NCBI GenBank assembly: GCA_964553875.1
Contig: CAZKNH010000001.1
Coordinates: 1-64,000 of the forward strand
Length of the DNA: 64,000 bases
DNA from: ZC4RG20 sp964553875
Lineage (GTDB): Bacteria > Pseudomonadota > Gammaproteobacteria > Steroidobacterales > Rariloculaceae
Direction of reading: 5' to 3'
Under the pieces are notes generated by a model. The model was not told the origin of the DNA, did no database searches, and saw only the letters and a program-made list of their open reading frames with translations. Both the position numbers and the translations under genes were made by a program. Position 1 is the stretch's first letter. Every line of letters starts with the position of its first letter. Below, piece by piece: positions 18,630-27,635 of this stretch.

Positions 18630-19340
18630 ATGAGAAAAAGCATCGTGATTGGTCTTGCCTGTGCGCTCTTCCATGCGCCCGTGCATGCGCAGAGCGACGG
18701 CACCGGCATCGAAGCGGAGATCGCTGAGCTCACCGCGCGCGTCGAGAAGCTCGAGGCCACGCGCGCCATCAAGAAGCTGCAGCGCGCATTCGGTTTCTAC
18801 ATCGATCGCGGCCTCTGGGGCGAAGCCGCGGATCTTTTCACCGACGACGGCACGATCGAGCTCGGGCTCGACGGGGTGTACGTCGGCAAGGAGCGCATTC
18901 GCGAGTATCTGAAGCGGCTCCATGGCGGGCAGGAGGGCCTGATCTACGGCCAGCTCAACGAATGGATCACGCTGCAGCCCGCGGTCTTCGTCTCCGAGGA
19001 CGGCAAGAGCGCGACGGCGCGCTGGCGCGACCACGGCATGCTCGGGCAGTACAAGCAGCACGCCGAGTGGCGCGACGGCATCTACGAGAACACGTACGTG
19101 AAGGAGGACGGCGTCTGGAAGATCAAGTCGCTGCACCTATATGTCAATTTCGTCGCGCCGTACGAGAGGGGCTGGGCGCGCCTGAAGCCGGGCGAGGGGC
19201 TCGTCCGCAGCGAAACTTCGAAGAGCTATCCGCCGGACCGCGGTCCGACGGTGACTTACCCGCCGTTCCCGGACGTCTACGTGCCGCCGTTCCAGGTGAT
19301 GCATCCGGTCACCGGTCAGCCGGTGAAAGGAGTCCGCTGA
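18630..19340 (+). CDS. secreted SnoaL-like protein, first of three tandem paralogues
   Basis: A 236-residue protein with a signal peptide (residues 1-21, ending VHAQ), a short coiled coil (IEAEIAELTARVEKLEATRAI), an NTF2 domain (LQRAFGFYIDRGLW, FTDDGTIELG, WKIKSLHLYV) and a tail of about 60 residues ending FQVMHPVTGQPVKG. The coiled coil suggests oligomers. Its TGA overlaps the next ATG by one base (TGATG), so the two are coupled. The ATG at 18630 follows AGAGGGAC and starts the signal peptide. Confidence 0.82.
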   Translation: MRKSIVIGLACALFHAPVHAQSDGTGIEAEIAELTARVEKLEATRAIKKLQRAFGFYIDRGLWGEAADLFTDDGTIELGLDGVYVGKERIREYLKRLHGGQEGLIYGQLNEWITLQPAVFVSEDGKSATARWRDHGMLGQYKQHAEWRDGIYENTYVKEDGVWKIKSLHLYVNFVAPYERGWARLKPGEGLVRSETSKSYPPDRGPTVTYPPFPDVYVPPFQVMHPVTGQPVKGVR

Positions 19341-20089
19341 TGAACGCGCGAAGAAGCTCCAATTCGTTCCGGTACACCGCTCTCGCCGCGCTCTGCGGCG
19401 CGGTCCTCGCGTCGATGCCGGCGTACGCGCAGAACGCGCGGAAATCGCCGGACGAGCGTGTCGCCGAGTACCGCGAGCGCGTCGCGCGGCTCGAGGATCA
19501 CGACGCGATCGAGAACCTGCAGGCGATGTTCGGCTACTTCTTCGACAAGGGCCTGTGGGAGGACGCGGCCGACTGTTTCGCCGAAGACGGCACGTTCGAG
19601 TACGGCTTGAGCGGCGTCTACATCGGCAAGGAACGCATTCGCCGCGCAATGCTGCTGCTCGGTCCTGAGGGGCTCGGCCAGGGTTATCTCAACAACCACA
19701 TGATGCTGCAGCCCGTGATCACGGTCGCGGAGGACGGGATGACCGCGACGGGACGCTGGCAGGGACCGGTGCAGCTCGGCGAGCCCGGCGCGAACGGCAT
19801 CTGGGGTGTCGGCATCTACGAGAACACGTACGTCAAAGAGAACGGCGTGTGGAAGATCAAGAGCTTCCATTTCTACCCGACGGCGTACACGGACTACGAC
19901 CGCGGCTGGGCGCGGTCGCTGCTGCCGATGAAGGGGCCGAGCGCGCTGTTCCCGCCGGACGAGCCGCCGACGGTCGTTTATCGCGCGATGCCGGGCAACT
20001 ACATTCCGCCGTTCAGCTACGACCATCCGGTCACGGGGCAGCCGCTCACGGATTTGCCGCAGGACGTGGACAGCGTATTGGGGAGATGA
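19340..20089 (+). CDS. secreted SnoaL-like protein, second of three tandem paralogues
   Basis: A 249-residue paralogue with the same layout: signal peptide (ending AYAQ), charged coiled coil (DERVAEYRERVARLEDHDAI), NTF2 domain (LQAMFGYFFDKGLWEDAADCF, FAEDGTFEYG, WKIKSFHFYP) and a tail with the shared YDHPVTGQPL element. Its start overlaps the stop of the first paralogue by one base. The conserved GIYENTYVK segment before the last strand is nearly identical to that in the first copy, showing recent duplication. The function is unknown. Confidence 0.82.
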   Translation: MNARRSSNSFRYTALAALCGAVLASMPAYAQNARKSPDERVAEYRERVARLEDHDAIENLQAMFGYFFDKGLWEDAADCFAEDGTFEYGLSGVYIGKERIRRAMLLLGPEGLGQGYLNNHMMLQPVITVAEDGMTATGRWQGPVQLGEPGANGIWGVGIYENTYVKENGVWKIKSFHFYPTAYTDYDRGWARSLLPMKGPSALFPPDEPPTVVYRAMPGNYIPPFSYDHPVTGQPLTDLPQDVDSVLGR

Positions 20090-20094
20090 CGACG

Positions 20095-20892
20095 ATGACG
20101 AAAGCTTCGTATCGAACGGCGCGTCGCGCCGTCCTCGCCGCGGCCCTCGTCGCGGCGGCGCCTGCCGTCGCCGAGTCGATCGACGAGAAGCTCGACAGGC
20201 TCGAAGCGCGGATCACGCGCCTCGAGGACATGAACGCGATCGAGCGACTGCAGCGCACGTACGGCTACTTCGTCGACAAGGGCCAGTGGACGCTGTTGTC
20301 CGAGCTTTTCACCGAAGATGCGACGCTCGAGATCGGCGGCAAGGGCCTCTTCCTCGGCAAGCATCGCGTGCTCGAGTACATGCAGACGGCGTTTGGCCCC
20401 GATGGCGCGAAAGAGGGCGTGCTCGCGAATCACATGCAGTTCCAGCCGATCCCGGACATCTCGCCGGACGGCACGACGGGGTGGATCCGCTCCCGCGCGT
20501 ACGTGATGAGCATGGGCGGGTGGGGACTGCCGCTCTACGAGAACGAGTATCGCAAGGAGGACGGCGTCTGGAAGATCAGCCGCCTCACCGGGCCGTTCAC
20601 GATGTACTCGAACTGGCAGGGCTGGGGTAAGGACGCGCTGAACAACACGTGGCCCGACAAGTTCGACCCGCCGCCCGATCTGCCGCCGACGACGGTCTAT
20701 CTGACGTACCCGGCCTATTACATCGTGCCGTTCCATTACCCGAATCCGGTGACGGGCAAGCCGTTCATTCCGGACCAGGGACAGGTCGGCGCGTACGCGG
20801 CGCCGCCGGGCACGCCCGTGCAGCTGCAATGGCACAAGACCGGCCGCCTCGCCGACGGCACGCAGCCGATCTTCGAGCCGCCTCGGGAGTAA
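20095..20892 (+). CDS. secreted SnoaL-like protein, third of three tandem paralogues
   Basis: A 265-residue paralogue: signal peptide (ending AVAES), coiled coil (IDEKLDRLEARITRLEDMNAI), NTF2 domain (LQRTYGYFVDKGQW, FTEDATLEIG, WKISRLTGPF) and a longer tail containing YPNPVTGKPF. I prefer the ATG at 20095 because GGGGAG then lies about 9 bases upstream; the ATG at 20086 has no usable spacing although it overlaps the previous stop. The three products could form one hetero-oligomer. Confidence 0.8.
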   Translation: MTKASYRTARRAVLAAALVAAAPAVAESIDEKLDRLEARITRLEDMNAIERLQRTYGYFVDKGQWTLLSELFTEDATLEIGGKGLFLGKHRVLEYMQTAFGPDGAKEGVLANHMQFQPIPDISPDGTTGWIRSRAYVMSMGGWGLPLYENEYRKEDGVWKISRLTGPFTMYSNWQGWGKDALNNTWPDKFDPPPDLPPTTVYLTYPAYYIVPFHYPNPVTGKPFIPDQGQVGAYAAPPGTPVQLQWHKTGRLADGTQPIFEPPRE

Positions 20893-20962
20893 GCGGCTCC
20901 GCGCGAGGCGAGCGGCAGCGAGCGCGCTCGACACGTCCGTCGGCGCGCGTGCGCTCGATGCC

Positions 20963-22576
20963 TTAGTCGGCGCGCGCGCTCTGCATCGCCTCGCGCAGCA
21001 CGTCGACGACGGTAGGCCCGACCGGCGCCTCGCTCTCGCCGCCCGGGGCCGGGCGTGCGGCCGCCGCGCGTTCTGCGCGGATCGCGAGATCGAGGGCGGT
21101 GTTACCCTGCGCGTCCTTGATCATCGGGTCGGCGCCGCGGTCGAGCAGGTGCTTCACGACGCGAGGCCAGCGGCTCTCGGCCGCCGCGTGCAGCGCGGTC
21201 TTGCCTTCGTTGTCCGCGCCCGGGATGTACGAATCCTGGAACGCCGTGTTCGTGTGACTGTCGACGACCTGCGCGTTGATGTCGGCGCCGGCATCGAGCA
21301 GCAGGTCGATCGTCTTGATGACGATTGCCTCGAACTGCGGTCCCCGCCCGGTGCGGCCGCCGCCGGCCCGGACCGTGCCGGACATGCCGGCCGCGGCCAT
21401 CAGCGGCGTGATCTGAAAGACGTTCGGCAGGTCGACCTCGGCGCCGTTCGCGAGCAGGAGCTCGATCGCTTCGTGGTCGTGGGCGAGCGTCGCAACCATC
21501 AGCGGGCCCGTTCCGCCGCGCATCATGTAATCGGCAAAGCGGCCGCGGCCGGGGCCGTTCGGGCGCATCCTGGTCAGCTCGTGATTGACGTCGACGCCCA
21601 TCGCGATCAGGCGGCGCGCGATGTCCAATGCGGTGACGTTCGACTCGCTCCGCCGCGGCGCGGCGCCGCCGAAACCGCCGCCGCCAAAGCCGCCGCCGCC
21701 CCGGAACGAGTTCATGTCGATCGCCATGTAGAGCGGCGTGCGCCCGTACATGTCCCAGACATCGACCTTCGCGCCCTGGTCGATCAGGTACATCGCGATA
21801 TCGAAGTGCCGGTTGTCGATCGCGTTGATCAGCGGCGTGATGCCGTCCGGGTTCGGCCGATCGATGTCCGCGCCGGCCTCGATCAATGACACGACGCAGC
21901 GATAACAGCCCGAGCGCGTCGCATAGAGGAGCGCCGAGAGCCCGCCGGTCTGGCGAAACTGCGCGCGCGGCTCGGAGGTCATCTGCCGCGGCCAATCGTC
22001 GTGCGCCGCGCGCCGGTCGAGATCGGTCGCGCCGTTCGCGAGGAGCAGATCGACGATGTCCGCGTGGCCTTCGCCGGCCGCCCACATCAATGCGTTCTGT
22101 TGCCTGAACGTCTCGATCGCGTTGACGTCGGCGCCGCGCTCGATGAGGAGCTTAGCGATCTCGAGCGAGCCGATGCTCGCGGCGAGCATCAGCGCCGTCT
22201 GATTATCCAGGTTCGGCGAGTCGGGATCGGCGCCCGCGTCGAGCAGCATGCGCACGAGCTCGACGTCGCCGAGCTTCACGGCCTCGGTGAGCGGCGTCGA
22301 GCCGTAACGGCTCGTCACGTTCACGGTCGCACCCGCGTCGAGCAGCGCGCGGACGAGCTCGTGATCGACCTTGTAGACGGCCCAGTGGAGCGCGGTCGAC
22401 CCGTCGGGCTCCGTTTGATCCACGTCGACGTCGGGCGATGTGATCGCGGCGAGCACGATCTCGCGCTTGCCGTCGCGCACGTACTTCGCGAGCGTTTGCT
22501 GCGCGGACGCGATGCAAGGCAGCGCGGCCGTCGCGGCCGAAAGCGCTGCGATCGCGGCGAGCTTCCAGGATCTCAT
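20963..22576 (-). CDS. secreted ankyrin-repeat protein
   Basis: A 537-residue protein with a signal peptide (ending IASAQ) and about nine or ten ankyrin repeats, seen as repeated G-xTPL-xxAxxxGxxxxVxxLLxxGAD patterns (for example DGSTALHWAVYK, YGSTPLTEAVKLG, GKTALHAAAES). A Gly-rich insertion near residues 295-310 and another near 410 break the array. Ankyrin arrays bind proteins, so it may hold the exported partners together in the periplasm. It is the last gene of the four-gene minus-strand set with the DUF1592, DUF1552 and MBL genes. Confidence 0.85.
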   Translation of the reverse strand: MRSWKLAAIAALSAATAALPCIASAQQTLAKYVRDGKREIVLAAITSPDVDVDQTEPDGSTALHWAVYKVDHELVRALLDAGATVNVTSRYGSTPLTEAVKLGDVELVRMLLDAGADPDSPNLDNQTALMLAASIGSLEIAKLLIERGADVNAIETFRQQNALMWAAGEGHADIVDLLLANGATDLDRRAAHDDWPRQMTSEPRAQFRQTGGLSALLYATRSGCYRCVVSLIEAGADIDRPNPDGITPLINAIDNRHFDIAMYLIDQGAKVDVWDMYGRTPLYMAIDMNSFRGGGGFGGGGFGGAAPRRSESNVTALDIARRLIAMGVDVNHELTRMRPNGPGRGRFADYMMRGGTGPLMVATLAHDHEAIELLLANGAEVDLPNVFQITPLMAAAGMSGTVRAGGGRTGRGPQFEAIVIKTIDLLLDAGADINAQVVDSHTNTAFQDSYIPGADNEGKTALHAAAESRWPRVVKHLLDRGADPMIKDAQGNTALDLAIRAERAAAARPAPGGESEAPVGPTVVDVLREAMQSARAD

Positions 22577-22616
22577 GCGGCTCTCCCAACGGGGCCGACG
22601 GAACGGCGGCCCGATC

Positions 22617-23552
22617 TCAGACGACGTTTCCGCCGAAATTCGTGTAATGCGCCCACAACCCCTTCGCGACGTCGTACAGGAAGCGGTAGGGGTCGTCGAA
22701 CTTGCGGTCGACCTCGTCGAGCACGCCGGCTTCGAGCATGTCCTCGGCGTCGCGGCCGGCGTTCACGAGCGTCGACGTGCGTCTGTAGAGGTGCCACATC
22801 ATGTCACGCTCGGCCACTAGCTCCGCGCGCGACATGACCGGGCCGTACGCGGGCACGATCAGCGTGTCGCCGTTCGCGATCTCGAGCAGATCGTCGAGCG
22901 CGTCGACGCGCCCGCCGAGCCAGCCGCCCGCGTACCAGTCGTGCGACGGATCGAGGAGCGGCGATGCGACATCGCCGACGGCGAGCACGTTCGAGTCGCG
23001 GAAGAACACGTAGATGTCGCCGCGCGTGTGCGCCTCGAGGAGGTAGCCGCACTCGATGCGCTCGTCGCCCGCGGTCATCTCGATCTTGCGGCGGAACGTC
23101 TTCGTCGGCCGCCCGGCCGGCGGCAGCGCGGGGACCCAGCGATCCTCGGCCGGCACGTAGTAATCCGAGGACAGCCACTGCCGCGTGATCTCGTGCGCGT
23201 GGATCGTCGCGCCGGCTTCGCCGAAGTGCATGTTTCCGCCGGTCTGGTCGGCGTGGTAGTGCGTGTTGATGACGGTGTGGACGGCCGCGTCGCCGAGCGC
23301 TTCGACGAGCGCTTGCGTGTATTCGGCCGATCCGGTGTCGACGAGCAGGAAGCCGCCGTCGGCGGCGAGCGCGAGCACATTGCCCGGCACGCCGCTCACG
23401 AGCGTAATTCGTTCGGTCAGCCTCCGCGCGGTCGACGTGGCCGCCTGCGCGTGTGCGAACCGCGCAGCAAGTCCGAGCAGCGGAAGGCTCGCCAGGCTCT
23501 CGAGCCCCGCGCGGAGGAAGCGCCGACGCCCTGCGTTCCGCGAGTGGTCCAT
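22617..23552 (-). CDS. exported MBL-fold protein with an HxHxDQ motif
   Basis: A 311-residue MBL-fold protein. The N-terminus (GRRRFLRAGLESLASL) is a Tat-type signal. The metal motif reads H98-Y-H100-A-D102-Q103, with Gln where His is usual; H166-like EAHTRGD and DVASP supply later ligands. The Gln may alter the second metal site. The ATG at 23552 lies 14 bp from the stop of the DUF1552 gene and removes a long spurious extension. It is the third gene of the exported operon. Confidence 0.8.
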   Translation of the reverse strand: MDHSRNAGRRRFLRAGLESLASLPLLGLAARFAHAQAATSTARRLTERITLVSGVPGNVLALAADGGFLLVDTGSAEYTQALVEALGDAAVHTVINTHYHADQTGGNMHFGEAGATIHAHEITRQWLSSDYYVPAEDRWVPALPPAGRPTKTFRRKIEMTAGDERIECGYLLEAHTRGDIYVFFRDSNVLAVGDVASPLLDPSHDWYAGGWLGGRVDALDDLLEIANGDTLIVPAYGPVMSRAELVAERDMMWHLYRRTSTLVNAGRDAEDMLEAGVLDEVDRKFDDPYRFLYDVAKGLWAHYTNFGGNVV

Positions 23553-23566
23553 TCGCAGCCCTCGCG

Positions 23567-24910
23567 TCAGACGTCGGACAGCATGCCGGTGCTGTCGCCG
23601 AAGCTCTCCTGCGGGATGCCCAGCTTGTCGAGGATCGTGAGATGCAGGTTCGCGAGCGGCGTGCGCTCGGGCAGCACAACGTTCTTGCCGCCGCGGTGCG
23701 CGCCGTTCGCGCCGCCGATCAGGATCTCGGGCAGCGGATAGTTGTCGTGCGCGTTGCTGTTGCTCATGTTCGAGCCGTAGAGGAACAGCGAGTGGTCGAG
23801 GATGCTGCCGTCGCCCTCCGGCGTCTCCGCGAGCTTCTTCACGAACTCGGCGAAGCGCTCCGTGTGATAGCGCTGGATCACGATCAGCTTCTCGATGCGG
23901 TCGCGCAGGTTGCTGTGGTGGCTGACCGGATGGAAGCTGTCGGACACGCCGACGTGGTTGTACGTGCGGTCCGTGCCCTCGGCGGCCATCACGTACGACG
24001 CGACGCGCGTCAGATCCGCCTGGAACGCGATCGCGATCAGATCGAACATCATCTTGACCTGCTGGTCGAAGTCCTCGAGCACGCCGACCGGCGCATCGGG
24101 GACCTCGACGCCGGTGAGGTCGCGCTGGCTCGCCATCTGCAGGCGCCGCTCGATCTCGCGAACGGAATCGAGATAGTCGGAGAGGCGCGCCTGGTCCGCC
24201 GGCCCGAGACGTGATCGCAGCGACTGCGTGCGGTCCGCGATCATGTCGAGGATGCTCTGGTTCTTGTAGAGCAGCGCCTCGCGCTCGGCCGCCGTGTCGC
24301 CTTCGCCCATCAGCTGGACGAACACCTTGCGCGGATTGAACTCCATCGGCAGCGGCTTGTTCGGCGCCGCGTAGCTCGTCGTCACCGAGTAGAAGCCGCC
24401 GTTGCCGGCCGCGACCTGGATCGTCGTCTCGGCCGCGACCTCGAGCGACGGCAGCGCCGTCTCCTGGCCGAGCTTCTGCGCGATGACCTGATCGAGCGTC
24501 GTCGCGAGGTTCGGGGTCCTCAAGCTCGTGTCGGGACGCACGCACGAGAGCCACGTCGCCGGATTCAGCGTGTGCACGGAGCCCGCCGCGGCCTTGTTCT
24601 CGAGGTTCTCGAACGTCGTGACGTAGGACTTGAACGGCTCGAGGGGTTTCAAGATATGGCCGAGCTCGAAATTCTCACCGGAGCCGCTCGACGTCCACGA
24701 GTCGACTTCCTTGCCGAACGGCGTGTTGTTCATGATCGCGCCGTGCGGCAGATAGAAGAATCCGGCGCGCGTCTTCGGCATCGCGGCGACCTGCGCGAGC
24801 GCGGTGCCGGCCGGCACCATCGCGTCGAGAAACGGCAGGCCCACGGCCGCGACGCCGCCGCGAAGCAGCGTGCGCCGGGACAGATGCTTCTTCGTGAGGA
24901 ACGTCGCCAT
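23567..24910 (-). CDS. DUF1552 protein, Tat-exported
   Basis: A 447-residue DUF1552 member, related to the DUF1501/sulfatase-like fold. It starts with a twin-arginine signal (LSRRTLLRGGVAAVGLPFLDAM), then GFFYLPHGAIMNNT and a late HSLFLYGSNMSNSNAHDNYPLPEILIGG region typical of the family. Such proteins are almost always next to DUF1592 cytochrome-like proteins, and here the DUF1592 gene is 12 bp upstream. The biochemical role is not known. Confidence 0.88.
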   Translation of the reverse strand: MATFLTKKHLSRRTLLRGGVAAVGLPFLDAMVPAGTALAQVAAMPKTRAGFFYLPHGAIMNNTPFGKEVDSWTSSGSGENFELGHILKPLEPFKSYVTTFENLENKAAAGSVHTLNPATWLSCVRPDTSLRTPNLATTLDQVIAQKLGQETALPSLEVAAETTIQVAAGNGGFYSVTTSYAAPNKPLPMEFNPRKVFVQLMGEGDTAAEREALLYKNQSILDMIADRTQSLRSRLGPADQARLSDYLDSVREIERRLQMASQRDLTGVEVPDAPVGVLEDFDQQVKMMFDLIAIAFQADLTRVASYVMAAEGTDRTYNHVGVSDSFHPVSHHSNLRDRIEKLIVIQRYHTERFAEFVKKLAETPEGDGSILDHSLFLYGSNMSNSNAHDNYPLPEILIGGANGAHRGGKNVVLPERTPLANLHLTILDKLGIPQESFGDSTGMLSDV

Positions 24911-24922
24911 CGTCGCTCTCCC

Positions 24923-27316
24923 TTACCGTTCGTCGGCGGCCGCGACCGCCGTCTCCTCGTGCGCGAGTGATTCAGGCCCCTGCCGCCTGAACGCATCGCT
25001 CTTCACGATGCCGAGCACGATCGACGCGAACGTGTAGTTCTCTTTCGCCGCGTCGCGCACGATCTGCCGGACGTGCGGCATGTCGAAGTATTCGATCTCG
25101 CGGTTCAGCGCGTACATCATGAGCCGCTTCGTGATCGTCTGCGGCAGCTGGTCGCGGCGGCTCAGAAGGTAATCGCGGAGCTCGATCGGGCCGTCGATCA
25201 CGATGCCGCTCGAGAGCTCCGTGCGCGCATCGATCGGCGCGCGGGCCTGCTGGTCGACGTCGCGCCAGCGTCCGGTCACGTCGAAGTTCTCGAGCGCGAG
25301 CCCCGGCGGATCGACGATGCCGTGGCAGCCCATGCAGTTCGGGTTCGTGCGGTGCTTCTCGAGGCGGGCGCGGACCGTCGTCGGCACCTCGCCCTCCTTG
25401 ATCGAAAGATCGGTGACGACGTCGGGCGGCGGCGGCGCGGGCGGCGTGCCCATCAGGCGATCGAGGATCCACGCGCCGCGGAGCACCGGCGACGTGCGGT
25501 CGCCGTACGACGTGCGGAGCAGCACGGCGCCTTTGCCGAGGAGCCCGAACCGACGCTCGTCGTCGAGCGTGACGCGGCGGAACTGCGAGCCGAGCACGCC
25601 GTCGATGCCGTAGTGCCGCGCGAGCGCCTCGTTGACGAACGTGTGATCGGCCGTGAGCAAGTCGAGGACGCTTCGGTCCTCGAGCAGGATGCTCGCGAGG
25701 AACAGCCTGATCTCGGTCTCGAAGTTCCTGCGCATCGCGGCGTTGAAGCCGGGATCCTGCGGCACGACCTGCTCGAGCTCGTCGAGGTTCAACCACGCGA
25801 GCGCGAAGTGCTCGATCAGCGACATCGCGCGGTCGTCGGCGAGCATCCGCCGGACCTGCGCCTCGAGCACCCTCGGATCGGAAAGCCTGCCTTCGGCCGC
25901 GACCTTGATCAGCTCCTCGTCCGGGCCCTGGCTCCACAGGAAGAACGCGAGGCGCGTCGCGAGCTCGAGATCGGTCAGAGGCCGCGGCTCGTCCGGCGCC
26001 GACTCGAACGCGCGGTACAGGAAATCGGGGCTCGACAGGACCGCGGTCACGAGCTCGAGGACACCCGAGTCGAAGCCGCCTTCCTCGGCGCGGCCGATCT
26101 CGTAGAACGGCATGAGCCACGCGAGATCCTCGTCCGTGACGGGGCGGCGGAACGCCTTCGTCGCGAGATTCGCCGCGATGCGCTCCGCGCACGGACGCTC
26201 GTCCGCCTCGGTCTCGGGCTGGCAGATGAAGATCTTGTTGCGACTCTCGTTCGCCGAGATTCCCGTCGGCGCGAACGGGCCCTCGACCTCCATCCCGAGG
26301 CCGATGCGCGGCATCCGCGTGAGCTTGCCGCCGCCGTTGATGTCGTTGCTCAACGCCCACGAGCGCTCGATAAACGTCGCGATGATCTCGTGCGTGCCGG
26401 CCTTGATGTACGCGGGGATGCCCGCGACCTTCGCGAGGATCGCCGCGCGGCCCTCGGGGCCGTCGCGGTCCGCGAGCTCGAGATCGTCGGGACCGCCGAT
26501 GTCGACGCGCGCGGCCTCGACGCCGTCGACGAGAAGCACGAGCGTCGCCTCGGTCTCCATGCCGCGCGGATAGAGGCCGGCGTCGACGTCGAGGATGCTG
26601 AAGCGGTACTCGCCGTCCGCGAGGAACGTGTGCGTGAAGCGCATGCCGCCGCGCGTGCCGAGCGGGAAGCCCTCGATATGGCCGGTCTGATTCCCGCCGT
26701 CGAACGGATAGAAGGTCTTCGTGAACTTCGGCACCGGCGCACCGACCGCTCGTGTCGCGACGAGGCGCGCCGCGGACAGGTACTGCTCGAAGAACGAAGG
26801 CGACGCGACGAGCGCGTTCGCGATGTTGTCGAAGCCGTCGACCTCGATCTCTCTCGGCAGGATCTCTTCGGGATCGATGTCGACGCCGAGAAGACTCTTG
26901 ACCGAGGCCGCGAACTCCCTGCGGTTCAGCCGCTGAACCGGCACATGCCCGACGCGGCTTTTGTCCGCGCTCGCGTCGACCGCGGCCTCGAGATACGCGA
27001 CGAGCTCGTCGATCTCCTCCTGCGCGGGCTGACGGGCGCCCGCAGGCGGCATCAGCCGGCCGCGAAGCTTGCCGATCGCCGCCTCCCAGATCTCCTGGTG
27101 CTGGCCGACGTTCTCGAGGTCGAGCGACGAGAACGCGAAGTCGCCGGCGAGGTCGAGCGGGTTATGACAATCGGTGCAGTAGGTCTCGATCAGCGCCGCA
27201 TGCTTCTCGATCGATGCACCGTCGATGCCTCCGCCGCAACCGCCGAGGAGCGCGAAGGCGAGCCCGGCAGCGGCGAGCTCGAAGGCGTGAACGAATCGTG
27301 CGCTGCGCCTTCGCAT
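24923..27316 (-). CDS. DUF1592-family c-type heme lipoprotein (PSD1-like)
   Basis: A 797-residue lipoprotein: lipobox LLGGC with Cys27, then a c-type heme motif CTDCH (47-51), a DUF1587-like LNRREFAASVKSLLGV region, the central DUF1595/DUF1592 region, and a late DUF1588/DUF1585 part with a second CXXCH (661-665). Members are thought to carry electrons to, or act on, partner proteins at the cell surface. A strong minus-strand promoter lies at 27377-27404. It heads the operon with DUF1552, MBL and ankyrin genes. Confidence 0.88.
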   Translation of the reverse strand: MRRRSARFVHAFELAAAGLAFALLGGCGGGIDGASIEKHAALIETYCTDCHNPLDLAGDFAFSSLDLENVGQHQEIWEAAIGKLRGRLMPPAGARQPAQEEIDELVAYLEAAVDASADKSRVGHVPVQRLNRREFAASVKSLLGVDIDPEEILPREIEVDGFDNIANALVASPSFFEQYLSAARLVATRAVGAPVPKFTKTFYPFDGGNQTGHIEGFPLGTRGGMRFTHTFLADGEYRFSILDVDAGLYPRGMETEATLVLLVDGVEAARVDIGGPDDLELADRDGPEGRAAILAKVAGIPAYIKAGTHEIIATFIERSWALSNDINGGGKLTRMPRIGLGMEVEGPFAPTGISANESRNKIFICQPETEADERPCAERIAANLATKAFRRPVTDEDLAWLMPFYEIGRAEEGGFDSGVLELVTAVLSSPDFLYRAFESAPDEPRPLTDLELATRLAFFLWSQGPDEELIKVAAEGRLSDPRVLEAQVRRMLADDRAMSLIEHFALAWLNLDELEQVVPQDPGFNAAMRRNFETEIRLFLASILLEDRSVLDLLTADHTFVNEALARHYGIDGVLGSQFRRVTLDDERRFGLLGKGAVLLRTSYGDRTSPVLRGAWILDRLMGTPPAPPPPDVVTDLSIKEGEVPTTVRARLEKHRTNPNCMGCHGIVDPPGLALENFDVTGRWRDVDQQARAPIDARTELSSGIVIDGPIELRDYLLSRRDQLPQTITKRLMMYALNREIEYFDMPHVRQIVRDAAKENYTFASIVLGIVKSDAFRRQGPESLAHEETAVAAADER

Positions 27317-27635
27317 GGCCTCCCATTCCTTGAAATCGTTCTTTGCGCCATTTTCCGCGACGGAACCCGTGTCGACATCATACTTTTATGGCAAGAATTG
27401 CAAAGACGGCGGGAGCGTAGCGGCGGCTTCCGGCCCACCCGAGCCCAAGTGCGGTGCTGCGATTCATCCTGAGCTCTCGTCGCCATCGGCGAATCGGAAA
27501 AACGCACGATCTCTGTCATCCGAGGCTCCGGTTCTAGAAGAGCTCGACGTCCCGGCCCTCGAAGGACGAGACCTCGACCTCCCTCATCGCGTCCGGACCC
27601 AGCGCTCTTGTCACGCGGGCTCTTCCCCGGGTTCG
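27317..27635. other. intergenic region between the DUF1592 gene and the sigma-54 activator
   Basis: 319 bp with no convincing gene. It holds the DUF1592 operon promoter near 27377-27404. The rest, toward the 3' end of the activator, shows no clear terminator or other site. Confidence 0.6.
27377..27404 (-). promoter_or_regulatory. sigma-70 promoter of the DUF1592 operon
   Basis: Minus-strand -35 TTTGCA or TTGCAA (27404-27398), 15-16 bp, then TATGAT (27382-27377). A GCAA-GAA-TTGC inverted repeat overlaps the -35. The start codon is at 27316. Confidence 0.5.

Noticed and set aside
15603..19340. Long 1245-residue plus-strand open frame
   Set aside because: It is a shadow of the minus-strand genes at 15840 and 17889; only the last 236 residues (from 18630) are a real gene.
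2573..20892. Polyketide or steroid biosynthetic cluster from many SnoaL genes
   Set aside because: No PKS, terpene cyclase or acyl carrier genes; the SnoaL proteins are exported and look like binding or isomerase folds.
27388..27405. Sigma-54 promoter TGGCAAG-AATTGC before the DUF1592 operon
   Set aside because: The GG-to-GC distance is 8, not 10, and it points away from the operon.
25073..27472. 799-residue plus-strand open frame
   Set aside because: Antisense shadow of the DUF1592 gene, rich in Arg/Glu/Asp as expected from high-GC reverse reading.
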